Shown one piece after another: positions 46,000 through 57,538 of a stretch of 63,591 nucleotides of DNA (position 1 is the first letter of the stretch; every line of letters starts with the position of its first letter). A program made the position numbers and the translations under genes. The notes under the pieces are model-generated. The model did no database searches. It was not told the DNA's origin and saw only the letters and a list, made by a program, of their open reading frames with translations. The DNA is from Welwitschia mirabilis (Eukaryota; Gnetophyta; Gnetopsida; Welwitschiales). Location of the stretch: positions 112,961,601-113,025,191 of the forward strand of contig JBOZIK010000001.1 of the NCBI GenBank assembly GCA_051453625.1. The letters are read 5' to 3'.

Positions 46000-47150
46000 G
46001 GATGCATAAAACGTATATGAAGATTCAAGAAGAAAATAATAAATTTAAGCAAAAGTGGACAGAGGATTTAGAATAAGTAAAAATTGAGCAGGAGGATATT
46101 GAAATGAAAGAGAGAAAGATTGCTCTTCTTCAAGAAAAGATAGAATTGGCTCCTTCTTCTACACCTATCAATTATTCTTCATTAGAACAGAGTTTGATAA
46201 CAATTCTAAAAAATGAATTAGCCTCACTCTTAGAAAGAATTAGATAGTCTACCTCACACCAAACTCCTCTAGTAAATTCAAAGATTCTCATAGATCAAAT
46301 TTCAAATGCCACTAAAGAAATGTTAGTTCCTCCTAGTCAATCAAGCCTAATTAAATAGCTTAAAGAAAAAAATAGTAGACTACTCTATGAAAATAAACTT
46401 TTAAAGGTTCGACTAGGAAAGAGAATAGGATTTGGAGACAAAGAATTAAGAGTATCATGGAGCATTCAGTTATACTTCTAAAAGCTATATGATTATTTGG
46501 ATGATTGTAAAAGAGTTATAAATGCAATCATATAGAAAACAGAAAAGGGATGGGAGAGAATCATACGAGTATCCAACCAATTACCAAGCCCTGAAGGAGG
46601 TAAATACTACCAAAAGTGAAGCAGCAATATGATAGAATTAGAAAGCATCAAGAAAGCTCCTCCAAATATGTGAAGGCTTCAAAAAAGACATTTGTCTTTT
46701 TATAGTTACTATGCAGGATTTAAACTCTCTAAAAAACCAAAGAAATCATCTTTTAGAGTGTATGAGAATGCTTAGGGAAACCTTTGCAAACATTTTCTCC
46801 AAGATGAAAGGGGGAGAAGAATAAGAACTATCCTATTTAGAAGCTCTTTTGGATGAGGGAAGCAGAAAAACCCCCTCTTGCTTAGTTTCTAAGGCCTAAG
46901 GTGACTCCAACCATTAGAAAAGGTAAACAATTAAAAGGGGAGTAATCTAAGGTAGCTCAATTAGACACAAAAAATATAAATGTGGATGATCTGAATCTTT
47001 TGAGAGAATAAACTAAAGTACTGAGGTAGTTGAAGTAATCGAGAAAGTCACAGACTGAGCCAGGGTCAGACATAGTTGAAAAGAAAAAGACCAAGCGTCA
47101 AAGAAAATAATATAAATTATATTATTAAGGACTAACAATTGTTTGAGTGT
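46000..47150 (+). pseudogene. Coiled-coil accessory ORF remnant of G1
   Basis: One plus-strand frame reads as a long Glu/Lys-rich protein with stops: KIQEENNKFKQKWTEDLE, EMKERKIALLQEKIELAPSS (46103-46162), LITILKNELASLLERIR, IDQISNATKEMLVPPSQSSL and KNSRLLYENKLLKVRLGKRI (46369-46430). Heptad spacing suggests a coiled coil. The last part is Lys-rich and ends just before the 3' LTR. It could be a second gag-like or accessory protein. Family not recognised. Confidence 0.45.
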
Positions 47151-47940
47151 GGGAAAACTAATCACTCAAAAAAGAACGTAAATTTATGATATGTTTTAAC
47201 TAAATAATATGATAAATTATTAGCCAATATTATGATATTGTTATAATATATTATGATTTATTATAAGCTAACTTTGTGTTGTAGGTTAGTTAAGGGGATA
47301 TGTGCTACAACAAGAGAAGTGGTTATAAGAACTAGACAGGTGGCATAAAGAAAGGGATAACAAATTTTCTACCACTACACTTATAAATAGGCACATAGCA
47401 GAAGGCTTGAGGATCTTTTTGGAGTCTTGGAGAAAAGCCGAAAAGAACATTCAAGTGAAGAGATCATATAAGAAAAGGCTGTAAAGTAACTTCCCAAGGC
47501 TCTAGTGCTTGTTGTGGAAACATAGGGGAAATTAATCTTTGTATTTTTTTTTTTGGATCAAGTAATACAAGTCGTGTTATTTTGAAAGGAATCTTGTGTT
47601 GCTGAAGTATGTAATTGGAAAAAGTTTCATGCTATCTTTTCTTGCTCTTAATATTGATAATAGCGAGAGTTGATATTAAGATGAGGTACCAAATAGAAAT
47701 AATCGATGCAAGTGATCTAGTTGTGTTCTATTTGTTTTAGTTCTTTTGTTTTCCCACATTCTGTAAACTATTGTCCATGAGTAGAATCCTCTCAGCCTTT
47801 TTGCTAAGAATAGTCATTCTTGCCAAAGCTCGTGTTCTGATCTAAAGTCTTTATTATGAGTCAAAAGAAGAAAGAGAGAAATCCCTTATAAAAATTTTAA
47901 TGATTTAAATCTGTGCATTATTGTGGTAGGTTAGATTGCA

Positions 47941-48068
47941 TGTAACACCCCAACTTTAATTACCCTAATTAACCATAATATTTTTTTTTTATTATAGTTA
48001 TTAACTATCATGCACAACGGAACCTAGGATCAAATCCTAATTAGACTCTATTAATACATTATAAGATT
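47941..48068 (+). mobile_element. Partial LTR-like insertion in the G1 3' LTR
   Basis: Starts TGTAACACCCC, a common beginning of plant chromovirus-type LTRs, and contains TGCACAACGGAACCTAGG. Only 128 bases are visible before a 100-N gap, so its type and end are unknown. Confidence 0.4.
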
Positions 48069-48168
48069 NNNNNNNNNNNNNNNNNNNNNNNNNNNNNNNN
48101 NNNNNNNNNNNNNNNNNNNNNNNNNNNNNNNNNNNNNNNNNNNNNNNNNNNNNNNNNNNNNNNNNNNN
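48069..48168. other. Assembly gap, 100 N
   Basis: Lies inside the insertion in the G1 3' LTR. Confidence 0.99.
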
Positions 48169-48305
48169 ATTTAAATCTGTGCATAATTGTTGTAGTTTAA
48201 GTTGTATGTCCTTCTGGAATTTTATTAATATTTTAGTTTCTTTTTAAGAATTTCGTTGAATCTAGTTAACTATTTTATAGCATTTTTAGTTAAATTCCAG
48301 GCTTG

Positions 48306-48970
48306 TTTATTACCTTCTAACTAAAAAAGGATAATTGAAATCATTAATAGCTTTAAGTAGGAAGACTTTCTATGGACTACATGAATCATAAATTATTTGT
48401 CATAACATACCATTATTTACAATTTGTTATTTACTAATTTAAAAAAATATAAACCTAAGCAGAGGAAGATCTAGAAGAAAAGTAACCTTCTGAAATAGAT
48501 CAAATGACCTTACTTAGTTACTCTAGGAGGTACATACATCTTCAAAAGTATTTGTTCTATATAAAAAATGATTCATAATTTTATTAATAAAATTACATTA
48601 AAGATTTCTAGTTTTGTGATTTAAAAGATTTCACCTTGGTTGATTTTAATTGAAAACATTTTGAAAGGCTATTTAAATCCTAAATTGGTAGCTTATTATA
48701 TGCAAATGGAAACTATTTATCATGTAACTCACTTGAGTTATTCCATGGTTTTATGCAAAACATTAAGAGATTTCACAATCAGTGATCCACTTTTCTAGAG
48801 GATAAGATGATTAATGATGGTAACAATAAATGAATCATATAGAATATGCGATGGAAAATGGTTCATAGGTTCTTTCTTATAGATAATTTAATAAAAGAAG
48901 ATACAATAAAGGAAGATAAAATAATTTCTCAGAATCTAGTAGAAAATAAAAAATGGATGATACTAAAATT
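48306..48970. other. AT-rich DNA, nothing recognised
   Basis: No domain or repeat boundary seen to the right of the G1 3' LTR. Confidence 0.5.
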
Positions 48971-49260
48971 TCTTTGTCATTCCCCGCGGTTACCTACCCC
49001 CCTCTGGACCCTCCTACATGTGGGTAACCCCATCTAAATGCTCATGGTTCCCTGCTTTGTAACTGTTGCATTGTTGCTTGTCCTACTCAAGCCATGCTAT
49101 CGCTGTAGGTGTAGGATGACAGTGTGGAGGAGCCTTCCCTTAGTACTTGAGTTACCCTAGCTTTGCCCTCTGCCCTAGCACGTTCCTGCTCTGTGTAGAT
49201 CAACGGTCGCCATCCTTCAGACCATCCTTTGAACCCTCATCCTACTTGTATTCTATAGAA
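48971..49260. other. Small GC-rich island of unknown origin
   Basis: About 290 bases with clearly higher GC than the surroundings. On the minus strand one frame is open for about 45 codons (QERARAEGKARVTQVLREGS and onward) before a stop. Not recognised; it may be a fragment of a gene or of a GC-rich element. Confidence 0.4.
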
Positions 49261-51690
49261 ATAGAACTACAGAATACAAGACGTGTTGTATCCCATAGAA
49301 TGCATGTATTGTGGAGTTCCACTAACGATATAGACAACATTCCCACATGTTTGATCGCATACTCTTTCACCTTGCATACCTTATTAAAATATTTTCTAAC
49401 CTCTAGAAAATTCTTGCACTTATAAAACATAAGCAATTTAACTTGTATCTTTTTCATAAAGAGTTGTTCTTGGATAGTCATCTGTACAATCTAGAATTGC
49501 ATCCCATTCCTTTCCTCTTTTGTAAAGATGATGAATCATTTAAGAATATATTTCCAATATGTAGTTTTACTCTTAAGTCCTAGATATGGATAATTAATGC
49601 TCTTTAAATATAACTAATAGATTAAAAATCTGTATTTTTTAGAGATAATAATAAGCTATCAATAACTAATGCTTTCATTTGGCATTGAATGCAGTCTCGT
49701 CTTTTATATTATTTATGGGGATTTCCTTGTGAAGTATTCTAAAGAATGCAAAACATTTCTTCTTTTTCAAAATTTCAAAAAAAGGATATAATATTCTATT
49801 TCACATTACATTTATACATAANNNNNNNNNNNNNNNNNNNNNNNNNNNNNNNNNNNNNNNNNNNNNNNNNNNNNNNNNNNNNNNNNNNNNNNNNNNNNNN
49901 NNNNNNNNNNNNNNNNNNNNNNNNNNNNNNNNNNNNNNNNNNNNNNNNNNNNNNNNNNNNNNNNNNNNNNNNNNNNNNNNNNNNNNNNNNNNNNNNNNNN
50001 NNNNNNNNNNNNNNNNNNNNNNNNNNNNNNNNNNNNNNNNNNNNNNNNNNNNNNNNNNNNNNNNNNNNNNNNNNNNNNNNNNNNNNNNNNNNNNNNNNNN
50101 NNNNNNNNNNNNNNNNNNNNNNNNNNNNNNNNNNNNNNNNNNNNNNNNNNNNNNNNNNNNNNNNNNNNNNNNNNNNNNNNNNNNNNNNNNNNNNNNNNNN
50201 NNNNNNNNNNNNNNNNNNNNNNNNNNNNNNNNNNNNNNNNNNNNNNNNNNNNNNNNNNNNNNNNNNNNNNNNNNNNNNNNNNNNNNNNNNNNNNNNNNNN
50301 NNNNNNNNNNNNNNNNNNNNNNNNNNNNNNNNNNNNNNNNNNNNNNNNNNNNNNNNNNNNNNNNNNNNNNNNNNNNNNNNNNNNNNNNNNNNNNNNNNNN
50401 NNNNNNNNNNNNNNNNNNNNNNNNNNNNNNNNNNNNNNNNNNNNNNNNNNNNNNNNNNNNNNNNNNNNNNNNNNNNNNNNNTATTCTATTTCACATTACA
50501 TTTATACATAAACTCAAGTAGAGAAGGTTTATCTAAAGATTAATTACCTCATGCAACATTTTGAAAGCTAGTCTAATGGACCTTCTCTAATCTCTAGGGT
50601 TTCCTCTAGGGAATGTCCCATTACATCTCTAAATACCACACCCCTTTTTTAGCTAATTTAATCTTAATAGTGTATTTATTTTTTAGATAACTTACTGAGT
50701 TAAATAACTAAGAATGTTGCAACTGTCATAACCTAATATAAATTCCTTCCACGAAGTTACACATGCATAACACTACTAAGTGTTTTTTATCAAAACCACA
50801 TCATCACACTATAAAACTACTAATATGAAGATTAATTAGCTTTGGGAGATTCTAAGTTCTCATACTTACAGACCTTATTTTCTATGATTAAGTTAAAAGC
50901 ACTCATATGTGAATTATGTAGAAGTTAACCTAGGTACTGTTAAAATGAAAGCACACTTATAAAGAAGTCGAGAAGTCAAATTTAATCATAGCACATGATG
51001 AAACATTCACAGATTTTAATAATCAACTAAGCATAAAACATTCAACATAATGAAATTTCCACTAGGAATAAGCATGATAAGTCATCTCTCATACATAAGC
51101 ATAGCTTCACACATCAGTGGCAAAGCCAGTCTTAAGAACACACAGACAGTGAAACTCATGATGGTGCATGAGATTAGAAATTTCAAATAAGGAATACCTA
51201 GTTATGATATAAATGAGCAAACGAAGTAAATTACTAAATAAAAAATAAAACACCTTTGATAGAAGACATCGTCATCCATGTAAAATTAAAGATAACTATC
51301 TGTAATACAGGAATTTCACATTTCTATTTTTCACCCACTATTGTCTCACTTGATTATCCTTGTTTTTCTCTAGTCTACAAACCCTTATACCCTTTAACCC
51401 CTTTTTAGTTTTCATTTACACTAAAACATTTCCAATATCTCCTTCCACCTTCCTTATTCACCTTCTCCTTTTACCCACCCTCTAATGTTTAATTTTACTA
51501 TTATTATGCACTCTCTTCCTATTTTATCCATGCATTTTCCTAGATCCCCCAATCTTTATCCCACTTATTTTCCTTTCACAAATCTATATATGCAAAGTCC
51601 TTTTAAAATGTCTATCCCTATCCCTCATGATTATTTGCTTTACGTAATGGACCTCGCCCTCCTTCAGTTTTGAATGATGGTATGTGTACC
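49261..51690. other. AT-rich DNA with a 660-N gap, no gene seen
   Basis: Apart from the gap and its duplicated flanks I see nothing certain. 51300-51650 is strongly pyrimidine-rich on the plus strand. Confidence 0.5.
49822..50481. other. Assembly gap, 660 N, with duplicated flanks
   Basis: The 29 bases from TATTCTATTTCAC to ACATAA stand on both sides. Either a tandem repeat or an unmerged overlap. Confidence 0.95.
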
Positions 51691-52138
51691 CCAAGGTAAC
51701 GGAAAGGAAACAGTGCAGAACTTGAATTGAAAGTGAAATCCAGTAACTGCTCCATCCCTCGCTTTTTTGTCTGCTAATGGAAGGAACTACGTGACAAAAG
51801 GCCGGGAAACATAATAACCTTGCTTTGCGAAGCAAATTCAGAACCATACAGATGATACATGTTACCGGGATTTCAAATATTTAGATTCAAGAAGAGGAAA
51901 AGTAATCATCGTAATCGAGCTGAGAGGGATAAGAGATGCGGGAAAAAAAAAAAAAGAGACCTGCAATTATTAATCGGAGGTTTTCTTTCAGCCACCAGGT
52001 TACTCTTTAGAGCCACTTGGCTTCCAAAAATGCAGACAATGGAGCATAGCAGCGCAGATTCCCTTCTATCAAACAGCGATTCAAACATGCATTATGCTCT
52101 TATAATCCTCAATTTTCGTATTCCTCATTTCACTGTAG

Positions 52139-52639
52139 CACTTTCGAATTGAGCTCAGCTTCGGTTATGGGCAGACGGCGGAGTCAAATCATCTCTATGA
52201 TGAGTTCCTTGCCATGTTTCCTAACGAAGATCCAAGTTCTGTCTGAGGAATGTATAAACCAGATGTCACTACAGGTGATTTGGCTTCAATTTGTCCAAAT
52301 GTCAAAGAATTTTATCGCACATCCGAGTCAATAATATTGGATGATTCAGGGGACCAAGATACTACAGACCTCCACAAATGTGTGAAATATAGCAGTGACT
52401 GCGTATCAGATTTGGCGATGTTTAAATTAACTGTTCTAGTTGTGGGAGCACGTGGGGGAAGATGTGACCGTGAGTTAGGGAACATAAATGTTTTTTACAC
52501 ATTTCCTGACATTAGAATTGATCTTCTGAGTGATCACAGTCTTGTTTATCTTCTACCTAAGACTCAGTGTCATGTCATATCAGTGGATTTGACAGTCGAA
52601 GGGCCGCACTATGGACTTACATGTGTCGGTCAAATGTAA
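52139..52639 (+). pseudogene. Unassigned exon-like open frame with one TGA
   Basis: After a good splice-acceptor context (TTTCACTGTAG, AG at 52137-52138) one frame stays open for 167 codons apart from a single TGA at 52244-52246. Before the TGA it reads FGYGQTAESNHLYDEFLAMF; after it an ATG at 52250 opens 129 codons, including VTTGDLASICPNVKEFYRTS and FYTFPDIRIDLL. Local GC is higher than in the transposon regions. I do not recognise a family. It could be a last exon ending at the TGA with a fortuitously open 3' UTR, or an exon with a nonsense change. Confidence 0.4.
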
Positions 52640-53820
52640 TCCTAGAGGACAAGGTGAAAGTGAGATCAGACGCTGATTTACTCTGGATCTCTTCCATTTG
52701 CTAGCAGACCAATGTTAATGGAGGGCGATTTCTATTTTCAGTCAAATATTTCAATCTTGTAACAGTTAATATGTTGCTATATTGTCAAACAGTTGAAATC
52801 TGAGTGCATAAAATTCATCATTTCATTATTTGTGGGTGACTCTTCATTTCAGCCATGTTTCCCACTTCAGCGATTTATTAAAAGAATTGTTTCTGTGCTT
52901 CCAATTATGTGGAGTGTATTTTCGACGGCATCTTCATTTTGTTAATCCATGAGTCGGTGGTACCAGAAAAAGGGAGGATGCTACTCAGAGAGTAGCAGAA
53001 AGTACCCGTGTCAGCTCTGTCACAGAGAATTCACGAAACCGAAAGCGAATAGAAGATGTGGAAATCATAACCGTCATCTAAGACTTCGCAGTAGTTTAAA
53101 ATTTACAACAAATGCGCTTACTTCCCTTGGAATTCATTGTCATCAGCACTTAAAATCCGCTGAAATTCCATGAACGTCTGCTTTTTCAGGATCCCCGTCC
53201 GAAGAATCGTTGCGCCTTGTGTGGTTTGTTGTAGTGTGGATATGATTTAACAGAACAGGGAAATTCGAGGCGAGATGGGAGGGTTTACAAAAGAATGAAA
53301 AAAAAAAAAAAAAAAAAAAAGAGAGATTGAATAATAGAAGAGTCAAAAGCAAGACACCAGGATACAATCAAAAAATGGCAAAAGAACGTCAAATACAAGA
53401 CAAAAAACTAAGACGCGTGAATAAGGAGGGCCAACCGCAGCTCTGCAAAGCAGAGAGACAGGGGATAGGCGCTTACCAGAACAGGCGAACTAGATGATTG
53501 AAGCGCACCAGAAGAGCAAAGTACATATAGCGGTGGACCATGGCGAAGCGGCAGATTGGAGAAATGACGGAAAAGGTGAAGAACAGAACGGAAAAAAAAA
53601 ACCAGAAAACAACCTGAAAAAGAAAGATAATAGCAGGGAAAGAGGCACATCTGAGATCGGCATCTCAGAGACGGTTACATGGGAGACTGAGAAAGGCACG
53701 GCTGCGAAAGGAATAAGGAAAGAGGACGTTCATTCCTGCAAAGATTTCAAGGGACTCAGCTCGTTCTGGACCTCAACCTGTAGTCAAAATTCCATCTGTT
53801 TATCTTTGCCGTGATATCTT
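52640..53820. other. Gene-like, higher-GC region without an assigned product
   Basis: Contains an A run at 53298-53320 and several short open frames on both strands. On the minus strand, strong donor-like GTAAGC sites occur at 53476-53471 and near 53125, the first after an ATG in good context (GCCATGG, 53541). On the plus strand 52949-53173 includes YPCQLCHREFTK, a lone CxxC pair. None is sufficient to call a gene. Confidence 0.35.
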
Positions 53821-55974
53821 CAGGTTCCAAATTTACTTATTTATCATCCAACTTACATCCGGTTTCACCATAAAAATCTTTCAAATAGGAATTATTGTCT
53901 GAAGGCTTTATCCATATAACGCATTATAATTTTTTTAAGTCAAATAATTTGATCTCACAATGTTGGAATCCTCAACTTAAGATGCCCAGTTTTTTTAAAT
54001 TTAGTAATTCATTTTAAAATTAATTTCTACAACATTTGAATCTTTTGTGCATATGATCAACACCAATCACAATGTTGCATTAAGTTGATTCTGTAGGGGT
54101 GGAATAGGGTCTTTAATTACTTACCCTCGAACATGAGTCGTTATAAGCTTTCAAACCTATTATTATAAGCTATTGTTTTATCACATGTTTGGATCTGAAA
54201 GGTCTTTGTTTTAAAAGTTTAGATAGATGTTATTTATGGTCCTTTTGCTTTCTCCCATAAAGTATTATATTTTAGATTAAGCATAGATTGTATTACTATC
54301 CAAAAAAAACACAAAAAAAGTATTATGTTTGAAATTGTCATGGCATCCTAGGAAAAATACAATAACACTCTGATCGAGTTACATTTTTAATTTACCATTA
54401 GAAAGCTAATGGTAATACATTATGTTAACATTAAAAAATGCATATAATTCTAACATTGCGAAAAATCCCATAACACTATCAATCAAAGGAATTCAATACA
54501 CTTTGTAGAAGAAATAGTTATTCGTGGTGTAGATGAAGATATGCTATCAGACATAAAGAATATCATATACTTGTCATGAGACCTAGGCATCCATGGTATA
54601 AAATTAAAAGTAATAAAAGTAACTATATGTAAGAATGGATGTACATTTAATTCACGATGTGAAACAACTTCAAATAGATATTCTTAAGAAATTTAGCCTA
54701 TTATAATAATTATAGAAAGCTATAAAAATCAAGAACAATTCACATACAACTTTCAATATTAGCCTATTATGGATTCCCACTACTTTTAATGAATGAATAA
54801 TATAATAATATTCTATTATGCAAAACATCAAATTGTCATTCATTTGGGGGGGAAAAAAGGTGTACATAAATGTATGATATCAAGACCATTGAAACCTCAG
54901 ACATCATCATATTGATTCCTTTGCATGTTAAATATGTTTAGAACAATATCATACATCTATTTAAAAGAAGATTCCGAACATCAATCCATGCCCACGATGT
55001 AAAAAGAGGTTACATAAAGAATCAAGAGTAGGATGGTGGATACACAACCTCTTTAACCTAAGGAAGCAATCCTTTTTGCCTAGCACACAAACCCTTTTAC
55101 CCATGCAGACAACCCCCATTTAATTAAAGAACACTAAAAAAAATAAAAGTGATTAGAGTATGTGTAAAATCATCATCTAATTTCTCATTTTTATGATTTA
55201 CCTCATGGGTCTTCATCATTTTCTCTAATAGAATGAACTCCTCTTCACATTTTGAAATACTAGATTGCATGATAGAATGATATTTTGCTAATCTAGTAGA
55301 AATACTATATGAAATTTAGTGTTACACTTCCTATCCAACAAAAATATTTAGATAGACATGTAAGTAAATATTATTATTATTGTAAATCTTAAGAAAGATA
55401 AATACATAACAACATGGTCTAAACACTAAAAGCATATAACACTTTTATCCTATCCTGTCCATAATTCATTAGGTGATTTTCTACCCTTCCCAAGTAGACT
55501 ATTAAATGTCTAGGTAGTTTATCCAATGTTTCTACTCATAAATAGGCAGATATCTTCTTATATATGAGTATTACTTACATCATATAAAAAAATTTGTGAT
55601 TCATTTACTTTGTGACACAATTCTATTATGGTGCATCTAGAATTTTATTAAGTAATATTCTTTTCATCTTAAGAAACTATTCAAATTCCTTTAAGACGTA
55701 CTTTCCTCCATTACCTATATGTAATATCTTAATTTCGTAGCTAACACTTCTTTTAATTTGATTCTTCTAATATTAGAAAGAATTAAATTCTTACAACTTC
55801 TATTTAAAATAAACTATTCATACTTTCTTTAAATAATTATGAATAAAATTGAGGAAATAATAATTACCTCTTAATGCTTTACTTGATATCTGTCTGCATA
55901 CATTAAAATGTAGTAATTCAAACTTCATCATAGCTTTGTGATTGGTTTTCTCAACTGGTTATCTAGGGGTCTTG
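53821..55974. other. AT-rich intergenic DNA, nothing recognised
   Basis: No domain, RNA gene or clear repeat boundary found. Confidence 0.5.
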
Positions 55975-56148
55975 CTTAAAATGCATGTCTTGCATCTTGA
56001 ATTGTTAACCTTTAAATCTTAGGAGCTTCTCTAAGATAAGATATCTTCTTTAGTCATCTTACTTAAAATGCATGTCTTGCATCTTGAATTGTTAACCTTT
56101 AAATCTTAGGAGCTTCTATAAGATAAGATATCTTCTTTAGTCATAACC
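55975..56148. repeat. Tandem duplication, two copies of 87 bp
   Basis: CTTAAAATGCATGTCTTGCA...AGTCAT occurs at 55975 and again at 56062, nearly identical (AGCTTCTCTAAG versus AGCTTCTATAAG is one of the few differences). A recent local duplication. Confidence 0.97.
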
Positions 56149-56539
56149 TTTCAACTTGAGTGTGCCATAGGACTTTCTGTAAAAGCTTCTATAAAGTATG
56201 CATTTATTCTTAATGTGTTAATGATTTCCATTTAAATACATTAATTGTCCTTCAAATTGACCTCTAAGAGAGTTCTTATATTATCATCATGTTATCAAAT
56301 GCTTTTTGAATCAATGTATCCAATGGTAATAAATTTTATTTAAGTTTGGGAATATATAGAATATCTCTCATCTACAGTTGAATTGGTCTACCTAAATATT
56401 TCATCAAAACTATTCCAAAACTCAATGTTATTATGAATTGTAATGTTCTATGCTAATAATTCTATGAAACTTCTCATTAAACTTATAAATTAAATTATTT
56501 TGTAGAGTCATACGCAATGTTTCTTTGATATTTATTATN

Positions 56540-56566
56540 NNNNNNNNNNNNNNNNNNNNNNNNNNN
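56540..56566. other. Assembly gap, 27 N
   Basis: Short estimated gap in intergenic DNA. Confidence 0.99.
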
Positions 56567-57364
56567 AAATTTTATAACCTATTATATCTACATTATGGTA
56601 AACTAGACTAGCTTTGTCCTATTCATTAGAAGATTCATTCATTCTACTTCCTTCTCTAATTTCTCCTTCATAAGTATAACATAGGATGTAAATTCTTTCT
56701 TATTTTTAGAAACTTATAATGCTTATCTCATCTCTGTCACCTAGTGTGCTTTATCTTTATTTTGAATTTATTAATAAAATAAAGCTACATCTAGATGCAA
56801 AATTACCATTCATTTGATATCTACTCTAATTTATCTAACTTTTGCCTTTCTTCTTATATCTAGTAGTTGGTAGGAATTATTGCTATTTATTGTAGTAAAA
56901 TACAAATATCAAATCAACTAGGTAAGAACCCAGTGTTATTCTTCCATGGGGATATTTATGGTAAACTTATCAAAAGAAATAAAATAATTGAATCCTATAA
57001 AAAATAAAACAAAATGAAAAATCAAATTTGAGATTTTTTGTTAACTTTACTTAGTGACATAGGGAAATGAACATACTCTAGAGGTCTTACTTGGTTTGTT
57101 AAATAATCCATCTTCATTCGAACAATTTCCTATAGGTCCTAAAATATAAGTTTCAAATTGTCAAGTCATGGTAACTTGGGTATGATAACATAATCTCATT
57201 TACCACCTGAGTCTTGGTGAGTTTAACAGTTACTTTAGTTCTTTATAGCCCTTTATGAACATAAAAAGTAAGGACAATTGTACTTAAAATATATAACATA
57301 ATAGCAACTATAACCAAAAGTTAACTTTAAAGAATTCACTTAGTTCGAAATACCTTGATGATAT

Positions 57365-57538
57365 AGTCTCACCTAAGGATTAATAGTACTACATTAATGT
57401 ACATTAGAAATTGAAGAATAAACAACTACTGTAATATTGAACACAATAAAGAGTCTCACCAAAGGATTAACAGAACCATGTTAATGTGTACTAGAAATTA
57501 AAGAATGCATAACTATTCCTTCTATTATATCAAGAAAT
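57365..57538. repeat. Diverged tandem duplication, two copies of 87 bp
   Basis: AGTCTCACC(T/A)AAGGATTAA at 57365 recurs at 57452, followed by matching TTAATGT..ACTAGAAATT-type sequence. Same period as the duplication at 55975 but unrelated in sequence and clearly older. Confidence 0.8.

Larger units (their letters stand above)
13775..48305 (+). mobile_element. G1: large Ty3-gypsy element (Athila/Tat-like), split by nested insertions
   Basis: The outermost element of the nested complex. Similar LTR sequence lies at about 13775-14537 and 47177-48305 in the same orientation. Between them, in order, are gag, protease, reverse transcriptase, RNase H and the first half of integrase (14852-18846), then G2 and its contents (18847-39736), then the rest of integrase (39737-40600) and a 6.5-kb 3' region. 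Removing G2 leaves an element of about 13.6 kb, large for gypsy but in keeping with Tat-lineage elements that carry extra sequence between pol and the 3' LTR. All coding parts carry stops. Lineage is inferred from the style of pol blocks such as the EKEMLAIV RNase H motif. Confidence 0.8.
47177..48305 (+). repeat. G1 3' LTR with a foreign insertion
   Basis: Colinear with 13775-14537. Unlike the 5' copy it keeps a TATA box (TATAAATA, 47382-47389). At 47941 the match breaks with TGTAACACCCCAACTTTAAT, a sequence like the start of many plant LTRs, and resumes after the gap at 48169. ATTTAAATCTGTGCAT appears on both sides of the break. Confidence 0.75.

Noticed and set aside
49242-49481. Minus-strand frame resembling one PPR motif (LLMFYKCKNFLEVRKYFNKV)
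   Set aside because: One weak repeat unit only, with no neighbouring units in any frame; not enough for a PPR pseudogene.
52949-53173. Possible C2H2 zinc finger (CQLC...)
   Set aside because: A CxxC pair is present but the histidine spacing does not fit a C2H2 finger and there is no second finger; probably chance.
53477-53541. Minus-strand first exon with ATG in GCCATGG context and a GTAAGC donor
   Set aside because: No downstream exon could be joined in frame without stops, and the short peptide matches nothing I know; kept only as part of the gene-like island.
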